From NCBI GenBank assembly GCA_002917075.1, contig NTMA01000085.1:1-64000 (forward strand): DNA of 64,000 nt, written 5' to 3'. How positions within the stretch are numbered: position 1 is the first letter of the stretch; each line of letters opens with the position of its first letter. This stretch comes from Hawksworthiomyces lignivorus (taxonomy: Eukaryota; Ascomycota; Sordariomycetes; Ophiostomatales; Ophiostomataceae). The position numbers and the translations under genes were made by a program. Positions 45,208 through 57,350 of this stretch are shown one piece after another. The notes under the pieces are model-generated. The model was not told the DNA's origin. It saw only the letters and a program-made list of their open reading frames with translations, and did not search any database.

Positions 45208-45832
45208 AGAGCGGCAAAGGGAAGCTCCGAAAGGAAATGTGTTTATGCATCAGCGTTGGCGTTTATATTTTAGTAACTTTGGAATTTGGACTTTCTATGA
45301 TCACAAAAAGAGCAGAGAAAAAAAAATTGGATAGTAGCCCTCGGGGTAGTTGTGTTTGATAGTATAGGCTTATACTTCTGCAAGAAATACATACATGTCT
45401 TGCCATGCTGCACCACTTCAATATCTGCTACGACACTGGTTCTTGTTTTCATCATTTCAGTAACTATCTTTTCACATAGCCACTCGATAGAGGAGGCCAG
45501 CAGTTAGAGTATCTTGTCATATTCGTTAAAGCTAAGGCCAGTATGGTTTATGAGAAAAGTCAATTAGTAAAATAAAATATAAAACGCCTGGCCAGAATGG
45601 AGTCGTCCTCTTCGGCTCTCTTCCACCCCAGCCCCTTCTCTTCTTTTCTTCTCCCATAAGTCTTCTCCTTTTACTTCTTCCCAGTCGCACCAAAAACGGA
45701 ATAGAAAGAAACCCAAAGAGATGTAGTGAGATATATGTAATATATGTACACGGGCAGCACTAAAAATAAAAGCACCTACACAACTCCTCTTCTCCCCCAC
45801 AACATGCACGCACTCTCTATGTCGCTTGGCTT
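45208..45832. other. Convergent 3' UTRs of RPB6 and SEC63
   Basis: AT-rich 625 bp with no gene seen. Confidence 0.6.
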
Positions 45833-48217
45833 TTAGTTCTCTGGCTCCGTGTCGGTATTTGTCGCGCTTGTGTCGTCTTCCTCCTCCTCGGTGCCGCTCT
45901 CATCGTCGGACTCCTCGTCCGCGACCTTCTTCACCGGCGCGCCCTTCGCCGCGTTCATGATGCCCGCCAGGGAATCTGCAACACAGTTAGTATTCGTTGA
46001 TCACAATGCATCAGACAAAGGGAAGTAGCTCGTCGGCTAAGAAGAAAAAGAAAATACACTCACCCTCTTCGGGGTCGCTGATCTCGTCCTCGGCGGCCAT
46101 CTCGGCGGCGCGGCTGGCGTCCTCGACGACCAGGGTGACCTCGGTCTTGGTGTCGAGGCCGACGTAGCTGTCGCAGACAACGTGCATGACAAAGGTGTAC
46201 TGGCCGGCCTGGGGCGGGGCCATGAACTGGGCCTTGAGCGTCTGCATGGCGAACGTGGGCGTCTTGCCATCGGCCTCGAACAGGGGGCGGTCGAACTGCG
46301 TAAAGGTGAAGGGGGGCACGACCATCTTGCCCTGCTTGGAATCGGTAAGGAACACCTGCCAGCGCGGCGAGTGGTCACGGCCAAAGTAGGGGGCGTAGGC
46401 GAGCGGGGGCAGGACGGGCGGGAAGCCGGCGACACTGGAGTCGGACATGATGGGCGAGCCGTCCGGGTTGATGCCGACGGCGTGCTTGGCGCGGCTGTTG
46501 CGGCCGAGCAGGGCGTCCAGGTCATCCTCGGCCGGGTCGATGTCGACCAGGTCGGCGTCCTCGACGGGCGGCGCGTGGGCGCCGAAGCCCGGCGGGATGA
46601 AGCGGCCCTTGACCACGAGGCTGACCAGCGACGACGGGATAATGTACTTCTCGCCCGTCACCTTGAAGAAGGCCTTGGCCACGCGCAGGTACGGCAGCTG
46701 CTGCGCCACCGCGACCGCCTGCTCGTACTGCGCCGCCGTCAGCCGGCCGGGGCCCACGGCCAGGTGGCGCCGCTTGGCGTCGGGCAGATCCAGCAGGCGC
46801 TGCACGGACATGGACACGGGGACGGGCGCGGGAGCGGCCGAGTCGTCTTCGCCACTGCTGTCGCCGCCGCCCTCGATGGCCCGCGCCACCGCGGGCGTCA
46901 CGTGGGGCAGCTGCTGCAGCGGCGACGCCCGCGGCGGCAGCGCCTGGATGATGCGCTGGCCGGCCTTGAGCGACGCCAGCACGGGCACCGTGTTGCCGTA
47001 GGCGAGGGCGATGGCCGTGAAGGACCGCGTCAGCGCGTTGGCCACGGGTGCCACCTCGAACTTGGCCTTCTCCAGCGCGGCGTCGCCCAGGTCCACGCGG
47101 CCCAGGTACGCCCACAGCAGCGCCAGCACCTTGCGCCGCACGCCGTTGTCCAGGTTCTCGAGCCGCTCCCGATCCGCTACCGCCAGGCCGGCGATCGTTA
47201 CCACGTTGGCCTTGGCTACCTTCTCATTCTCGGCGGCTGCGGCTGCCGGTGCTGCCGCGGCGGGCAGAGCCGTGATGCGCGCCTCGATGGTGGCCAGGCC
47301 GGACTCGGCCTTGTCACCGGTCAGGATCTGCTCAAACTCCTTGCCCGTGGCCAGAGCGGCCACGAGGCCGGCCTCGTCGATCTCCTCGTCGTACTCGTGG
47401 AACAGGCGGTTGGCGCTCTCCATGAGCACGCCCTCCTTGGAGCGGCTCTGGGTGCCGTACCACCAGGAGCCCACGACGTATGGCAGCAGCACGCCAAACA
47501 GCAGAAAGTACAGCAGCACAATGTACTTGCCGTTGCCGTCCGACACCATGACCTTGGGGAGCGCGATGCCGATGCTGAAGCTCTGCTTGCCGTCGGGGTG
47601 GCCGTACTTGATGTAGTTGTTGCGGATCTCCTCGTCCGTCAGCGCCTGGTACGCCTTGGAGATCTCGACGTAGCGGTCGTTGAGCATCTCGAGCGTCTCG
47701 TTTTTGGCCGGGTCGGGCCGGACCTTGTCGGGGTGCAGCTTGCGCGACAGCTGCTTGTAGGTGCTCTTGATGAGCTTCTCCGAAGCAGACTGGAATCGCA
47801 CAATAAAAGTTAGCCATCTGTCTCTCACGCAAGGCAGCTTCCTGCAAATTCCACAGAAGGAAGAGAGCGTACCTCAGAAACCCCCAGGATGTCATAGGGG
47901 TTCCACACGCGCTGCGCTGCTGGCGCCTCGGTAAACCGGATGAGATACAGCATGTAGGCGATCGTGGCCCAGCCCACGGCAACAGATATGATCAGGCCTA
48001 TCCGCCGCTGTTGGCGGCGGTACTTGGCGCGTTCGGCATCAACGACATCGGCTTGCGGTGGACGGTAGTCGGTCTGGATGCGAGGGAAGACGGCAGCCGG
48101 GTCGCCAGCGCGGCTTATGAGGATGTAGGTCATTGGTAGGGTGATAATGACGGAGAGGGTGAACACGAAGAAAGGCCATAGTTGGCCAGTCTCGTCGTAG
48201 GTGTAGTCGGAACTCAT
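45833..48217 (-). CDS. SEC63: ER translocation J-protein Sec63, 737 aa
   Basis: Exons 48217-47873, 47789-46064 and 45975-45833. Introns of 83 nt (GTACGC..TCCAG) and 88 nt (GTGAGT..TGCAG) are in phase. Two N-terminal membrane helices (FFVFTLSVIITLPMTYILI and IGLIISVAVGWATIAYMLYL) precede a lumenal J-domain with HPD at residues 134-136. A third helix (YIVLLYFLLFGVLLPYVVG) and the cytosolic Brl/Sec63 domain follow, including GEKYIIPSSLVSLVVKGRF and the C-terminal immunoglobulin-like part. The protein ends in an acidic tail (EEEEDDTSATNTDTEPEN), the region that in yeast is phosphorylated and binds Sec62. Sec63 recruits Kar2/BiP to the Sec61 channel for post-translational import. Confidence 0.97.
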
Positions 48218-49820
48218 GGTGATTAGGAGGTGGTGGCGGCGGAGGAGAGAGGAACAAAGGGAATTGAGGTGGAGTGAGAGAGGGCGAGGACCGTCGAGCT
48301 GTCACGACTGCAGACGTGGTCCCCAGTTGTGCGTAGCCCCTTTGCCTTGTATGCTATTCAATATTCTAATTATTGGAAACAGAGGAATCTTCAGGATAGC
48401 CCACAATGGAAGAGGGCGACAAAGAGAAAAGGAAGAAAAAAGAAAGTAGAGGAGGGCTGGTGTTTGAGAATGGGGGCCAAAGCTATCAAAGCGACAACAT
48501 GGAGAGAGAAGAGTCGGAAGGACCAAAGGAAGGCAACGAAGAGAAAGAATTACGACGGTCAAAAAGTAGAAATAAGAGAAAATGAGAAAAAAGCAACCTC
48601 GTCAAGAGATTTCACGAGCGATGATGCATAACGAGAGGCGAGTGTTGGGTGTGTCGTGTGGATGTCGTTGGTAGTTTAGTTTTGGTGGTGGTGGTGGGAG
48701 TAGTAGTAATGGGAGTACGGAGTAGTAGTGGCTTTTTTTGGGTTGGCAGATGTGTTCTTTCCGTGTAGAGAGAGTAATAGCAAGAATAGGTAATAGCAGG
48801 CCAGCTTGTCCCTAACGGCCACTTTTTTTTTGGCGGTAAATTTTTTATTCCTTTTTTTTTTTTTTAATTCGCTTTTCGGACGATCTTGAATCGTGGCCTT
48901 CCCCAAAACTATCTCGACAGGGGCAGCGCGGCTGTGATTTGGCACTGTGACAGCACGGCTTGAATTAGTTGAAACTTTTACAGTAAGGTTTACCTTCGCA
49001 CTGTCTGAGCGTCAACCCCTGGCTTACCAAAAAAGGAAGTGTTACTTTAGCCAATCACAGAGACTCACTCTTGAATACGTTAAGCAGTATATGCAGAGAG
49101 CGGTGAGTGTTAGCACACGCAATACCAGGTAGCAGTGAAAGGACGAGAAACACAGAGCACAGCACTTTGCTGGCTAAATACAGATCTTCTTGTGGACGTT
49201 CTTGTTTACAGTTGATTGCTTTTGGTGAGCTCTGATTTTAATTTTAATTTTAATTTGTTTCACTTAGTAATCAACGTGTATGTTCCTATGAGATAAATAT
49301 AATAAAATAGGACAAATGTAAATATCAGCGTTCTAGTACAGCCACGCAAGCTCGTTGGATAAGGCAAAAGATAGTTTTCATCTTTTAAGGGTTGGACCTA
49401 TGTATACTCAGAAAATGTGAGACTCTGCAATGGCCATTTATCTGAGAGAGGAAGTAAGAGAAAGACGTCATTGGCAGGCATGGAGAGGTTCTTGGTAACA
49501 ATACACTTGGGAGCGAGAGACGGACAGTTTCACGAGAAGTAAATTTAGATTAAGTAACACAAAAAAAAAACATATCTAATACCATAGGAGAAAAGAAACA
49601 CAAGAAATAAGGTAAGAGACCAAAGGAAAAAAAAGAAAGAAAAGAAAGAACAAAAAAAACCTAAAGAGAGATGCAAGTCTATGCTGGGGATGGCGTCCCT
49701 TCCAAAAATCTGGCAACGCCCCTCTTTCTACTCTGCTCTTTTCTTCTTCTCTTCTTCTTTTCCCTCTTTATCAAACCAAAAATAGCTGTTTGACTCCCGA
49801 CAAAAGCGCGTGACCCTTTT
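48218..49820. other. SEC63 promoter region and flank of the small ORF
   Basis: The stretch 48390-48600 is strongly purine-rich on the plus strand, i.e. pyrimidine-rich in the SEC63 transcript sense. A copy of TACGGAGTA lies at 48716. The rest is AT-rich and no gene is supported. Confidence 0.5.
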
Positions 49821-50234
49821 CTACCATGCATTGCGCGCAAAGAACTGTGACCGAAAATGCAGCATGACCAAATACACTAGGCCTAGGCCGCCCGCTAGCA
49901 CCACAACTAGACCCGGGGGGAGAAGGACGACGGCCGCCAGCAGGGCCAGGCCCCAGCGTCGCACGGCGGCGAGGAGCCGCTCGCGGCGAGCCGTGGCGAG
50001 GGACGCAGCTGCCGCGGCATGCAAAGTGTCATATGGCTTCTCGCCAGTATCGTCGTACTCAAAGGCGTTGTCGGCATCGTTGTCGACATCGTATCGTCGT
50101 GGTTGCCTTCTCCGCTGCCGCTGATACTCTGACTGCGACTGCGGCTGCGACTGCGACTGCGACTGCCAATGAGACCGCCCCGCACCTCTGTTCCAAAAAC
50201 CACGGCGGCGACTGCGGTCGTCCGCGTCGTCCAT
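49821..50234 (-). CDS. Possible small membrane protein, or extension of the co-chaperone upstream
   Basis: A 137-codon frame starts MDDADDRSRRRGF. It has a Gln/Ser alternating stretch, an acidic segment ending DTGEKPYDTLHAA and a strong hydrophobic segment near the C-terminus (LALLAAVVLLPPGLVVVLAG and onward), ending HFRSQFFARNAW. It begins 69 bp after the stop of the J-protein gene on the same strand and in the same phase. No family is recognised. It could be an independent tail-anchored protein, 3' untranslated sequence that is open by chance in GC-rich DNA, or a readthrough extension. Confidence 0.35.
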   Translation of the reverse strand: MDDADDRSRRRGFWNRGAGRSHWQSQSQSQPQSQSEYQRQRRRQPRRYDVDNDADNAFEYDDTGEKPYDTLHAAAAASLATARRERLLAAVRRWGLALLAAVVLLPPGLVVVLAGGLGLVYLVMLHFRSQFFARNAW

Positions 50235-50303
50235 GTCGTCGCTGTCGTCTTCGCTGGTATTGTAGCCACTATCTGTCTCCTCCTCCTCCCCCCGCTCGGG
50301 TTG

Positions 50304-52891
50304 TCACTGGAACTGGAAGCCGCCTGGGAACCCACCGCGCTGGCGCGGGCCACCCTGATTGAAGTGGAAACCGCCGCCGCCACCGCCGCCGGGGAACCCA
50401 CCGAAGCCGCCGCCACCGCCGCCGAAGCCGCCGGGCTGGCCGCCCATCATGCTGAAGATGATCTCGGGGTCGATGCCGCCGTGCATGCCGCCACCGCCGC
50501 CGAACATGTCAGAGGGGTCCATCAGGTCCTCGCCGCTGTCATAGCGCGCGCGTTTTCTAGAGACAAGTGTTAGCTGTGAACAATTCCAAACACAACAGCA
50601 AATCCAAAAAAAAAGCTTCAAGAATAGGAAGGAAACGTACTGTGAGTCGCTCAGAGTCTCATAGGCCTCGCCGATGTCCTTGAAGCGAGCCTCGGCCTCG
50701 GCATCGCCGGGGTTCTTGTCCGGGTGGTGGACGACGGCCAGGCGGCGGTAGGCCTTCTTGATCTCCTTTTCGTCGGCGTCTTTAGCAACGTCGAGGATCT
50801 TGTAGTAGTCCTTGCGCTGGCTCTTCTTGAGCTCGAGCTCGGCGCGCCGCAGCTCCTTGGCGACAGCGCGGTCCTCGGGCTCGCGCTCGGCAATCGACTT
50901 CCACTCGCGCACGGCGTCCTCCCAGCGCTCGGCAAGCCCCAGCGCGTTGGCCTTGGTGCGGCGCGCCTTGGTGTACGAAGGGTCGAGCGCGATCGCCTGC
51001 TCGCAGTCAGTCACGGCCTCGGCATACTGCTTCAGCTTGAGCCGGCACAGCGCCCGGTTCTGCAACAGCTTGGCGTTGGTGCCGCGGTTTCGCTTATCCA
51101 CCTCGAGCGCCGCCGTGTACTGGTCGAGCGCCGCCTGCCACTGGCCCGCCTTGTAGGCACGGTTGCCCTCCTCCTTCATGCGGTCTAGCTTCTGCACCAC
51201 GCGCAGCCAGCGGATGGCCTCGCGGTGGTCCGGGTCCAGGTCGATCGCCCGCCGGAAGTGCCGCTCCGCCTGCACGTTGTCGCCCTGTGCGTACAGAGCG
51301 CGTCCGCGCAGCACAATGGCCTCCGGGTCCTTGTTATTGGCCCGCAGTAGCGTGATGGCCAGGTTTGCCGCGTCGCCTGCGTTGTTTTCTCCGCCCATCA
51401 TCAAGTACGCCTCGCCCCGCATCAGCTGCCATGCCCGCGGCTGCAGCGCCCCGGGGCCCAGCTGCCGGCTGGCCTGGTCGAGCGCGTGCAGCACCATCGA
51501 CCCGCCCGTGCCCGCGGCCAGCGTATCCCGGGCTGCACGCACGTGCTGCAGCATCTCGCGCGCTGGCGCCATGTCCTTGGCCGACGGCGGCGGCTGGATG
51601 CGGCCAAACGTCAGGATCGCGTCCTCCGGCTGGCCCAGACTCGTGTAGATACGCGCCAGCCGCAGCAGGATCTTGCTGTTCTGCGGGTCCAGGTCCACTG
51701 CCCGCAGGCAGTCCTCCAGCGCGGACGAGTAGTTGCCCGCGGACATGTATGCTGCCGCGCGGTTGCTGAGGTATGTCGGTGACAGCGGCATCAAGTTGAC
51801 GGCTAAAAAGTTCAGTTAGTAGGGGAACTGTCTGGAGCAGGAATGGACAACAATTGGCCAAGCAGGCTAGAAAAAAGCATACCCTTTGTGTACTCGGCGA
51901 TGGCCAATGGGTAGTTCTTCTCCTTGAAGAATTTGTTGCCGGCGTTCTTGAATGTCTCGGCCTCTTCGGCCGGCGTGGGAGCCGGCGACTTGTGCGGCGG
52001 CGGCACGGGCACATCGCCACTGCTGTTCGCCGTGGTACCGTTGACAGGGACTGTTCCATTCGTTGCTGCCGGAGGCGGTGACGACGCGGCGGGCTGTACG
52101 GGTGGGCTGGACACCCGCTGCGGGGGGGATTGTGAGCGCTGCTTCTGGGACGAAGAGCCGTTGAAGAACGGTACCTGGGTGGGCTGTTGGGGCTTGGGCG
52201 ACGGCGAGGTGGATACGGGCGGCACCTGGGGCGCCTGCTGCTGGTGCAGCGGAGTCGACGACGTCGGGCTGCCCGCGTTGGACGTCACGCCAGGGGTGTC
52301 CCGGTCGGTGTCCATGGAGTTGCGGCTGGACATGGCGGAGAGGGCTGAGAGGCGCTTGCGCTCCTCGGGCGGCAGATTGAGGGGATGGGTGTGGGGATCG
52401 ATCTTTCTCCGCCGCGAGGACGAAGAGGGCGACGCGGGAGAGAACGGTGCTCCGTCGACGGGTGCAGCGGAGGAAGCGTGATGCCGGGAAGAGTGGTGAC
52501 GGGACGAAGAGGAGGACGAAGAGTTGCTCTTCTTGGGTCGAGAAGAGGCAGAAGAAGACGAGGTGGACGGTTTGAGAGAATGATGTGCCGCTGCCGCTGA
52601 GGGAGAAGTCGACCGGTGCAGCTTGGCTTCGGCCGCAGAGGACGGCCGCGCAGATGTGCTGCTGGTGGGAGAAGCAAGGCCCGCAGCGCCGGGTGTGGCA
52701 GGTGAGGGGGCTGAGGATTTGGTAGGCGAGGCCGAGGCAGAATATTGCTTCGTAGGCGACTTTTTAGCAGGCGACGCAGGCTCCGACTGAGCAGGTGAAG
52801 GCAAATACTCTTCGTCGTAGTAGGCGGAGTCACCAGGAGGAATGTTGGCGGTTGGTTTTCTGGAAGGTTTTCTGTTGTTGAAAAACTTCAT
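50304..52891 (-). CDS. TPR and J-domain co-chaperone (DNAJC7-like), 807 aa
   Basis: Exons 52891-51883, 51802-50641 and 50556-50304. Introns of 80 nt (GTATGC..TTTAG) and 84 nt (GTACGT..CTCTAG) are in phase. Residues 1-300 or so are disordered and Ser/Pro-rich. TPR units run from [20 protein letters not shown] to about residue 640 (for example [20 protein letters not shown] and [20 protein letters not shown]). The J-domain begins [20 protein letters not shown] and has HPD at residues 696-698. The tail is Gly/Phe-rich. This order (TPRs then J) matches DNAJC7/TTC2-type proteins that hand clients between Hsp70 and Hsp90 in the cytosol. The long disordered N-terminus is a filamentous-fungal addition. 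Confidence 0.94.
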
Positions 52892-55800
52892 TGGGGCGGC
52901 CTTTGGGGGGAATATTTTAGTTTCCTCTTTTCTTTTTTTTTTCTTTTTTTTCGGCTTCTTTCTGTCCTTCCTTGGTTCCTTCCCTTTTTTTCCCTAAAAA
53001 TTTCTGATTATGCCACAAATTCACCCCCCCTAATGCCTGGTTTTTCGCTCGTTCCTTCCCTTTCTCCAGTTATCGGAAGGCCTAAAGCAATGGCGTATTT
53101 TTGGGCTTCGGGTATATGAATAATCGACAATCAGGGTGTGTTATCTTGCTGTTTATCGACCTCTCTTCTTTCTTCTTCTTTTTTCCTCGATTCGATTTGT
53201 TTTTCTTTCCCGTCTTTTTCTCGTTGTCTGCCTCTCTTGTCTTTTCTGCCTTTCTTACTTAAAAGAAGGCACAATAAGGCAAGGTAACAGTATAATTGCG
53301 GCTCGTTCCTTTCAGGCGTATATTTGTTTCGATCTGTTTCCACCTCTTAGAGCTCTACAGCGTAGTTCCGCAGGACAATGCACTGTTTGCGTGTTGGTCT
53401 CCCTCTTGTTGTCTTGGTTTTTGCACGTAGTGCCCGACGGCTGTCTGTCTTGGTACTACCTTGCTTCTCTCGACTACCTCTGGTCCTGGGTGCTTTGTCT
53501 CGTGCTCTTGTCTTTGTCGAACTTGCCTGGTAGAAAGATCGGTTGGGTCTAATTGTGAGCGGCACGTTCGAAGCTGGACAGGGAATGAGACCCTCCCCCC
53601 AAACGCTGGTTTATGTCGGTAGGCTCGGACAGGCGAGTATTGGGCAATGGTTTCCGTTGGCCTGAGGAGGCAGCAGCGGACAGAATTCGGGAACACAGCA
53701 GAACGAGAAAGTAAGAATAGAAAAAATAAGAAGAATAACCTAGAAAGAAACAGACCCAGAAAGAGAAAAGAAAAACCAAAAGGCGTAGACGCTGCCAGTG
53801 CCTGGCGTGTCTCCAGCAAAAAAGGTCGGACAGTTTGGACTCAGGCCAGAACGGAGTTTGTCGAAGCAAATCTCATGGCGCTGCAGCCTTCTCAAAATGT
53901 TGCCCTCTTTTCTTCTTTTTATTTGATAGCTTGCGTGTGACTCGTCTCTTTTTGTGTCTCTTCTCTTCTCTGGTTTGCCGGATGGGATATTCAATCATAA
54001 TAAAGGAGGCAGCAGACAAGGACGAGAGGAAAGAGGGCCATTTGCTGTGGAAATTTTTACGCCAAACACTGCCCATCTGCCCATCTCCACACTCCCAGGA
54101 AAGGCGAGCCAATGTCTGCCCATTGGGCCAGTAGTCAATACTTGTGGGGGCTCTGTGTTTTCTACCTATTTCCCACTGGTGGCGCAGGTCACCGGTACGG
54201 GCGGCAGGGAACGGCTTGGGCTGTGCAGGGGTCATCGTCGGGGGGAATACGTCGTAGACTTCAGAAGGACTACAAGAAGCATAGTATTAAGAGGTCTCCC
54301 AGAGGGAAAAAGGGACAAGAGGCAACGGGGGAGCCTGTCGCAGTGAACCAGGTTTGCACCCCTCCTCTCGGATCGTCAACAGGATGGAGAGCAGGAAAAA
54401 AAAAGGGTGACGAGTTGATCACTGCAGCTCTGACCAATAACCCATGCAGAGAAGCAGCCTTTGTTTACAGACACACGACGTCTTAGCCCTCTCCGATGTG
54501 CGGGACAGCCATTTGGATGCCGGAAATCTGCGTCTTTTGCAGTTCGTCGACATGTTCCTTGACGGCGTGTCTTTCTCACTCTTGCAAAGGGAGCGTTCGC
54601 GCAACGCGTCGTCAAGTCAACAGCTGCGGAGAATGCGGACATACGAGGAAACGCTTGTCGATAGAGAACGGGAGGGTATAGTAACAGTCATACGTCTTGT
54701 CTATCGCGTTCTATGCCTGCCTTAAAGCATCTCAAGGATCCCAAATCCTAGTCTGCTCCGTACTCGTAATCATGTATTCGTCTCATAAGCACATATAAGA
54801 GATATTGCACGTATATCTCGGGCTGTCCTGACCCAACGGCTTCTTCCCCAGAGACAAGCCGTTCTCAATTTTTTCTTTTCTTTTTTTCTTATTGAGCAAA
54901 ACTGCAATTCTGGTTCAACGGTGAGCCTTGCCGTCAATAGGCGAGAATTATAATAGCATTGTTAACAATATAGCAACATTTCACTAGGGTACGAAGCACA
55001 CACATGCGCCTTAGCACAGTACTCATGGCCGGGGGGGTATAGTAGGGGGGAGGGGTAGGGGTGGTATGGTGAGCTGCCCGTCCACTAGGTGCCGGCAGCG
55101 GCTCGGGTGTGTGTGCGGTCAGGATGCTCCCGGTAACTGCTGCCGCCAAGCTGGTTGGTGCTGGTGTTCCAGCACATCGCCTCTCGCTGGGGATGTGCTT
55201 AGCAGTATTTTGGTACAGGCACAGCATGTTCGGGTCAAGTTTTTTTTTTTTTTTATGGTGGCTGCCACTACTACCCCGTACGAGTATTGCAATTCGCCTA
55301 ATATGCGAGCTCTTCCCCAATGGGTGGTCCGTGGTTTTTAGGGCGTATTATTCGCCAGGCTGGGCCAAACGCTTCTCGAAGCTTCGGTGGGGCTGCGAGT
55401 CTTTTTCTCTGTTGTCGTATCCTATTCTATGGGGCCTCGTGGGTCAGACAGAAATTACGGAGCGCCTACGGAGGAGCAACACACATACAAAATACGGATA
55501 CGGAGTGAAGCTCTTTTGCCAAGGCAGTTTTTTTTCAGGGTCCTTATAAAATAGAGTGGCTATCACTGTGGAGCAGGACAACAGCGGCTACGTATGTCAA
55601 GCATACGGACAACAGCGTGCGCTATAGGCAGAAGAGGTATCTATGCTTATTACTCCAAATAAGAAAACAAACGGCCGGGACAAGGCTGGAATAGAGGACA
55701 CAACAAAATGATGACAAAACGAGAAATTGAAATTGAAAGCGGAATTGAAAACGAAGACACAAAACGCCGTCTTCGCAATCTCATCAGCATCAATTCAAGT

Positions 55801-56306
55801 GTCGTAGTCGAAAACAAAACACACTTTTATCTCGGAGTAGACAAAAGCCCGTAGTTCCGGAAGCTTTGCAAAAGATCTCGAATCTTCAAATATAAATAAA
55901 TGCAAATGGTTAACCTCAAATTTACTCGGTTTACCGGGACGGGTTCGTGATCTGTACGTTCATGCATGCCATCGCTGCTTTGCCGGCAGAAGCACGTTTT
56001 TTTTTTTTCGGTTTTCAGGGGACCAGTTCATTTTGCCGCCCGGAAACATAACCGTCCAGCAACTTAGCAGACCTAGGTTATATCAACAACATCTAACAAT
56101 TCTGCGAGCACGAGAGGAGGGACGATGCAGAAACCTATGATCATAAACAAAACAAAAAGATAAACCGTGCGATTACTGTCCCTTTCCGTATAATACATGG
56201 CATATACCCAATAACCCCGAAGCACGGCATACAGCCCACGATAAGATGCAATCTGCTTGAAACGACAAATAGAGAAGGGAAAAGCAGAAAATAGAGAAAG
56301 CAGAAA
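52892..56306. other. 3.4-kb intergenic region
   Basis: The upstream region of the co-chaperone gene shows the usual CT-rich stretch (on the minus strand near 52900-53000) and further pyrimidine-rich DNA at 53130-53260. Three TACGGAG heptamers cluster at 55446-55507. Frames up to 154 codons overlap one another on both strands and are rejected. No RNA gene was recognised. Confidence 0.45.
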
Positions 56307-57350
56307 TCATGCCCTTGCCGCTTCTTTTCCTTCTTCGCCCGCAGGGCCCCCCTGTCCAGTACCTGCAATGGATTGCACAAACTCCTGGTACCGGAACACC
56401 TCGCCGCGCTTGCCGGCGGCAAATGCGCCTGCGCCGCCGCCGGCCCCGCTCGGCTTGTTCTTGTTCGTGAACGCGCGGCGGCCGACGAATCCCTGCATGA
56501 CACGGTTGATCTCATGCTCGGTGAGGGGAGGCTCGCCGGGCTCGGGAGCAGTGTGCAGCAGGGCGTCGCGCAGCTCGGCAGCATCGATCTGGCCGCTGTC
56601 GTCCTCATCGAAGGCAGACAGGGCGGAGAGCAGCTCGGCGCTGGGCGACAGAGCGGCCAGCGCGGCCGCCAGGCCGTTGAGAAACGTGCCCATGGTGATG
56701 GTCTGCGGTGCGGCGGGCGGGAAGAACTGTGACACGTCGGCCGGCGTCGACGGGAGGCCTGCGCATGAGGTCAGCACGAACGACAAAAAATAATAGTAAA
56801 CAAAGGCCCCAAAGCACGTCTTTCACATACCGAGCTGGTTCAGCATGTCAGCCACGTCCTCCCTACCGACGCTGCCATCGCTGTCCCGGTCCAGAATCTC
56901 GAAGCCCTCTCGTAGAGTCCGCACCTGCGCCGGCTGAAGCTGTGACAGCGCTGAGCCTCGTGCCATCGAAGCCGCGATCGACGACGTAGACGGCGCAGCT
57001 GGTCCGGGACTGAATCCGCTATTGTTGCCTCTCTCCCGCCCGCTGATCTCCGCGGCTGGCTGTAGTTGCGGTGACGACTGCTGCTGATGTGGATGCTGGT
57101 TTCTCGGCGTCCAGCTGGCACCGGTGCTTGGGGCTGCTGGGGCGCCGCCTGCAAAGCGGGACGAGGGCGTCATCGTCGCGCCAGCAGGCGTCGTGCTGGC
57201 GCCTCCGCCTCCGGGAGCACCTCGGAACGGCGATGCAGTGGGCGTTGTCTGGCGCAGCGGCGACGGCGATACGGGCGACTCAGGTCGGCGGAAGGGCGAG
57301 CTGCGCGGCGAGCCGTAGCCCAGAGGCGAGGGTTTGTATCCTGCTGGCAT
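56307..57350 (-). CDS. Myosin II regulatory light chain (Rlc1-like), 323 aa
   Basis: Exon 1 57350-56831 and exon 2 56758-56307; the intron is 72 nt (GTATGT..GCGCAG) and in phase. Residues 1-140 are Pro/Ser/Gly-rich with several SPF and SP sites. The light-chain fold follows: QVRTLREGFEILDRDSDGSV (first EF-hand loop D-x-D-x-D-G), then a conserved linker PSTPADVSQFFPP, and FDEDDSGQIDAAELRDALLH (second EF-hand). A C-terminal lobe contains EHEINRVMQGFVGRRAF. The regulatory light chain binds the myosin II neck and acts at the cytokinetic ring and septum. Compared with yeast Rlc1 the N-terminal extension is long. An alternative in-frame ATG at 57392 would add 14 residues. Essential-light-chain or calmodulin identity is less likely given the extension and linker. 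Confidence 0.85.

Noticed and set aside
46182..47813. 543-codon open frame antisense to SEC63
   Set aside because: Mirror of the GC-rich codon pattern of SEC63; Ala/Arg/Gly/His-rich composition without motifs, while the sense strand has a complete, spliced, recognisable protein.
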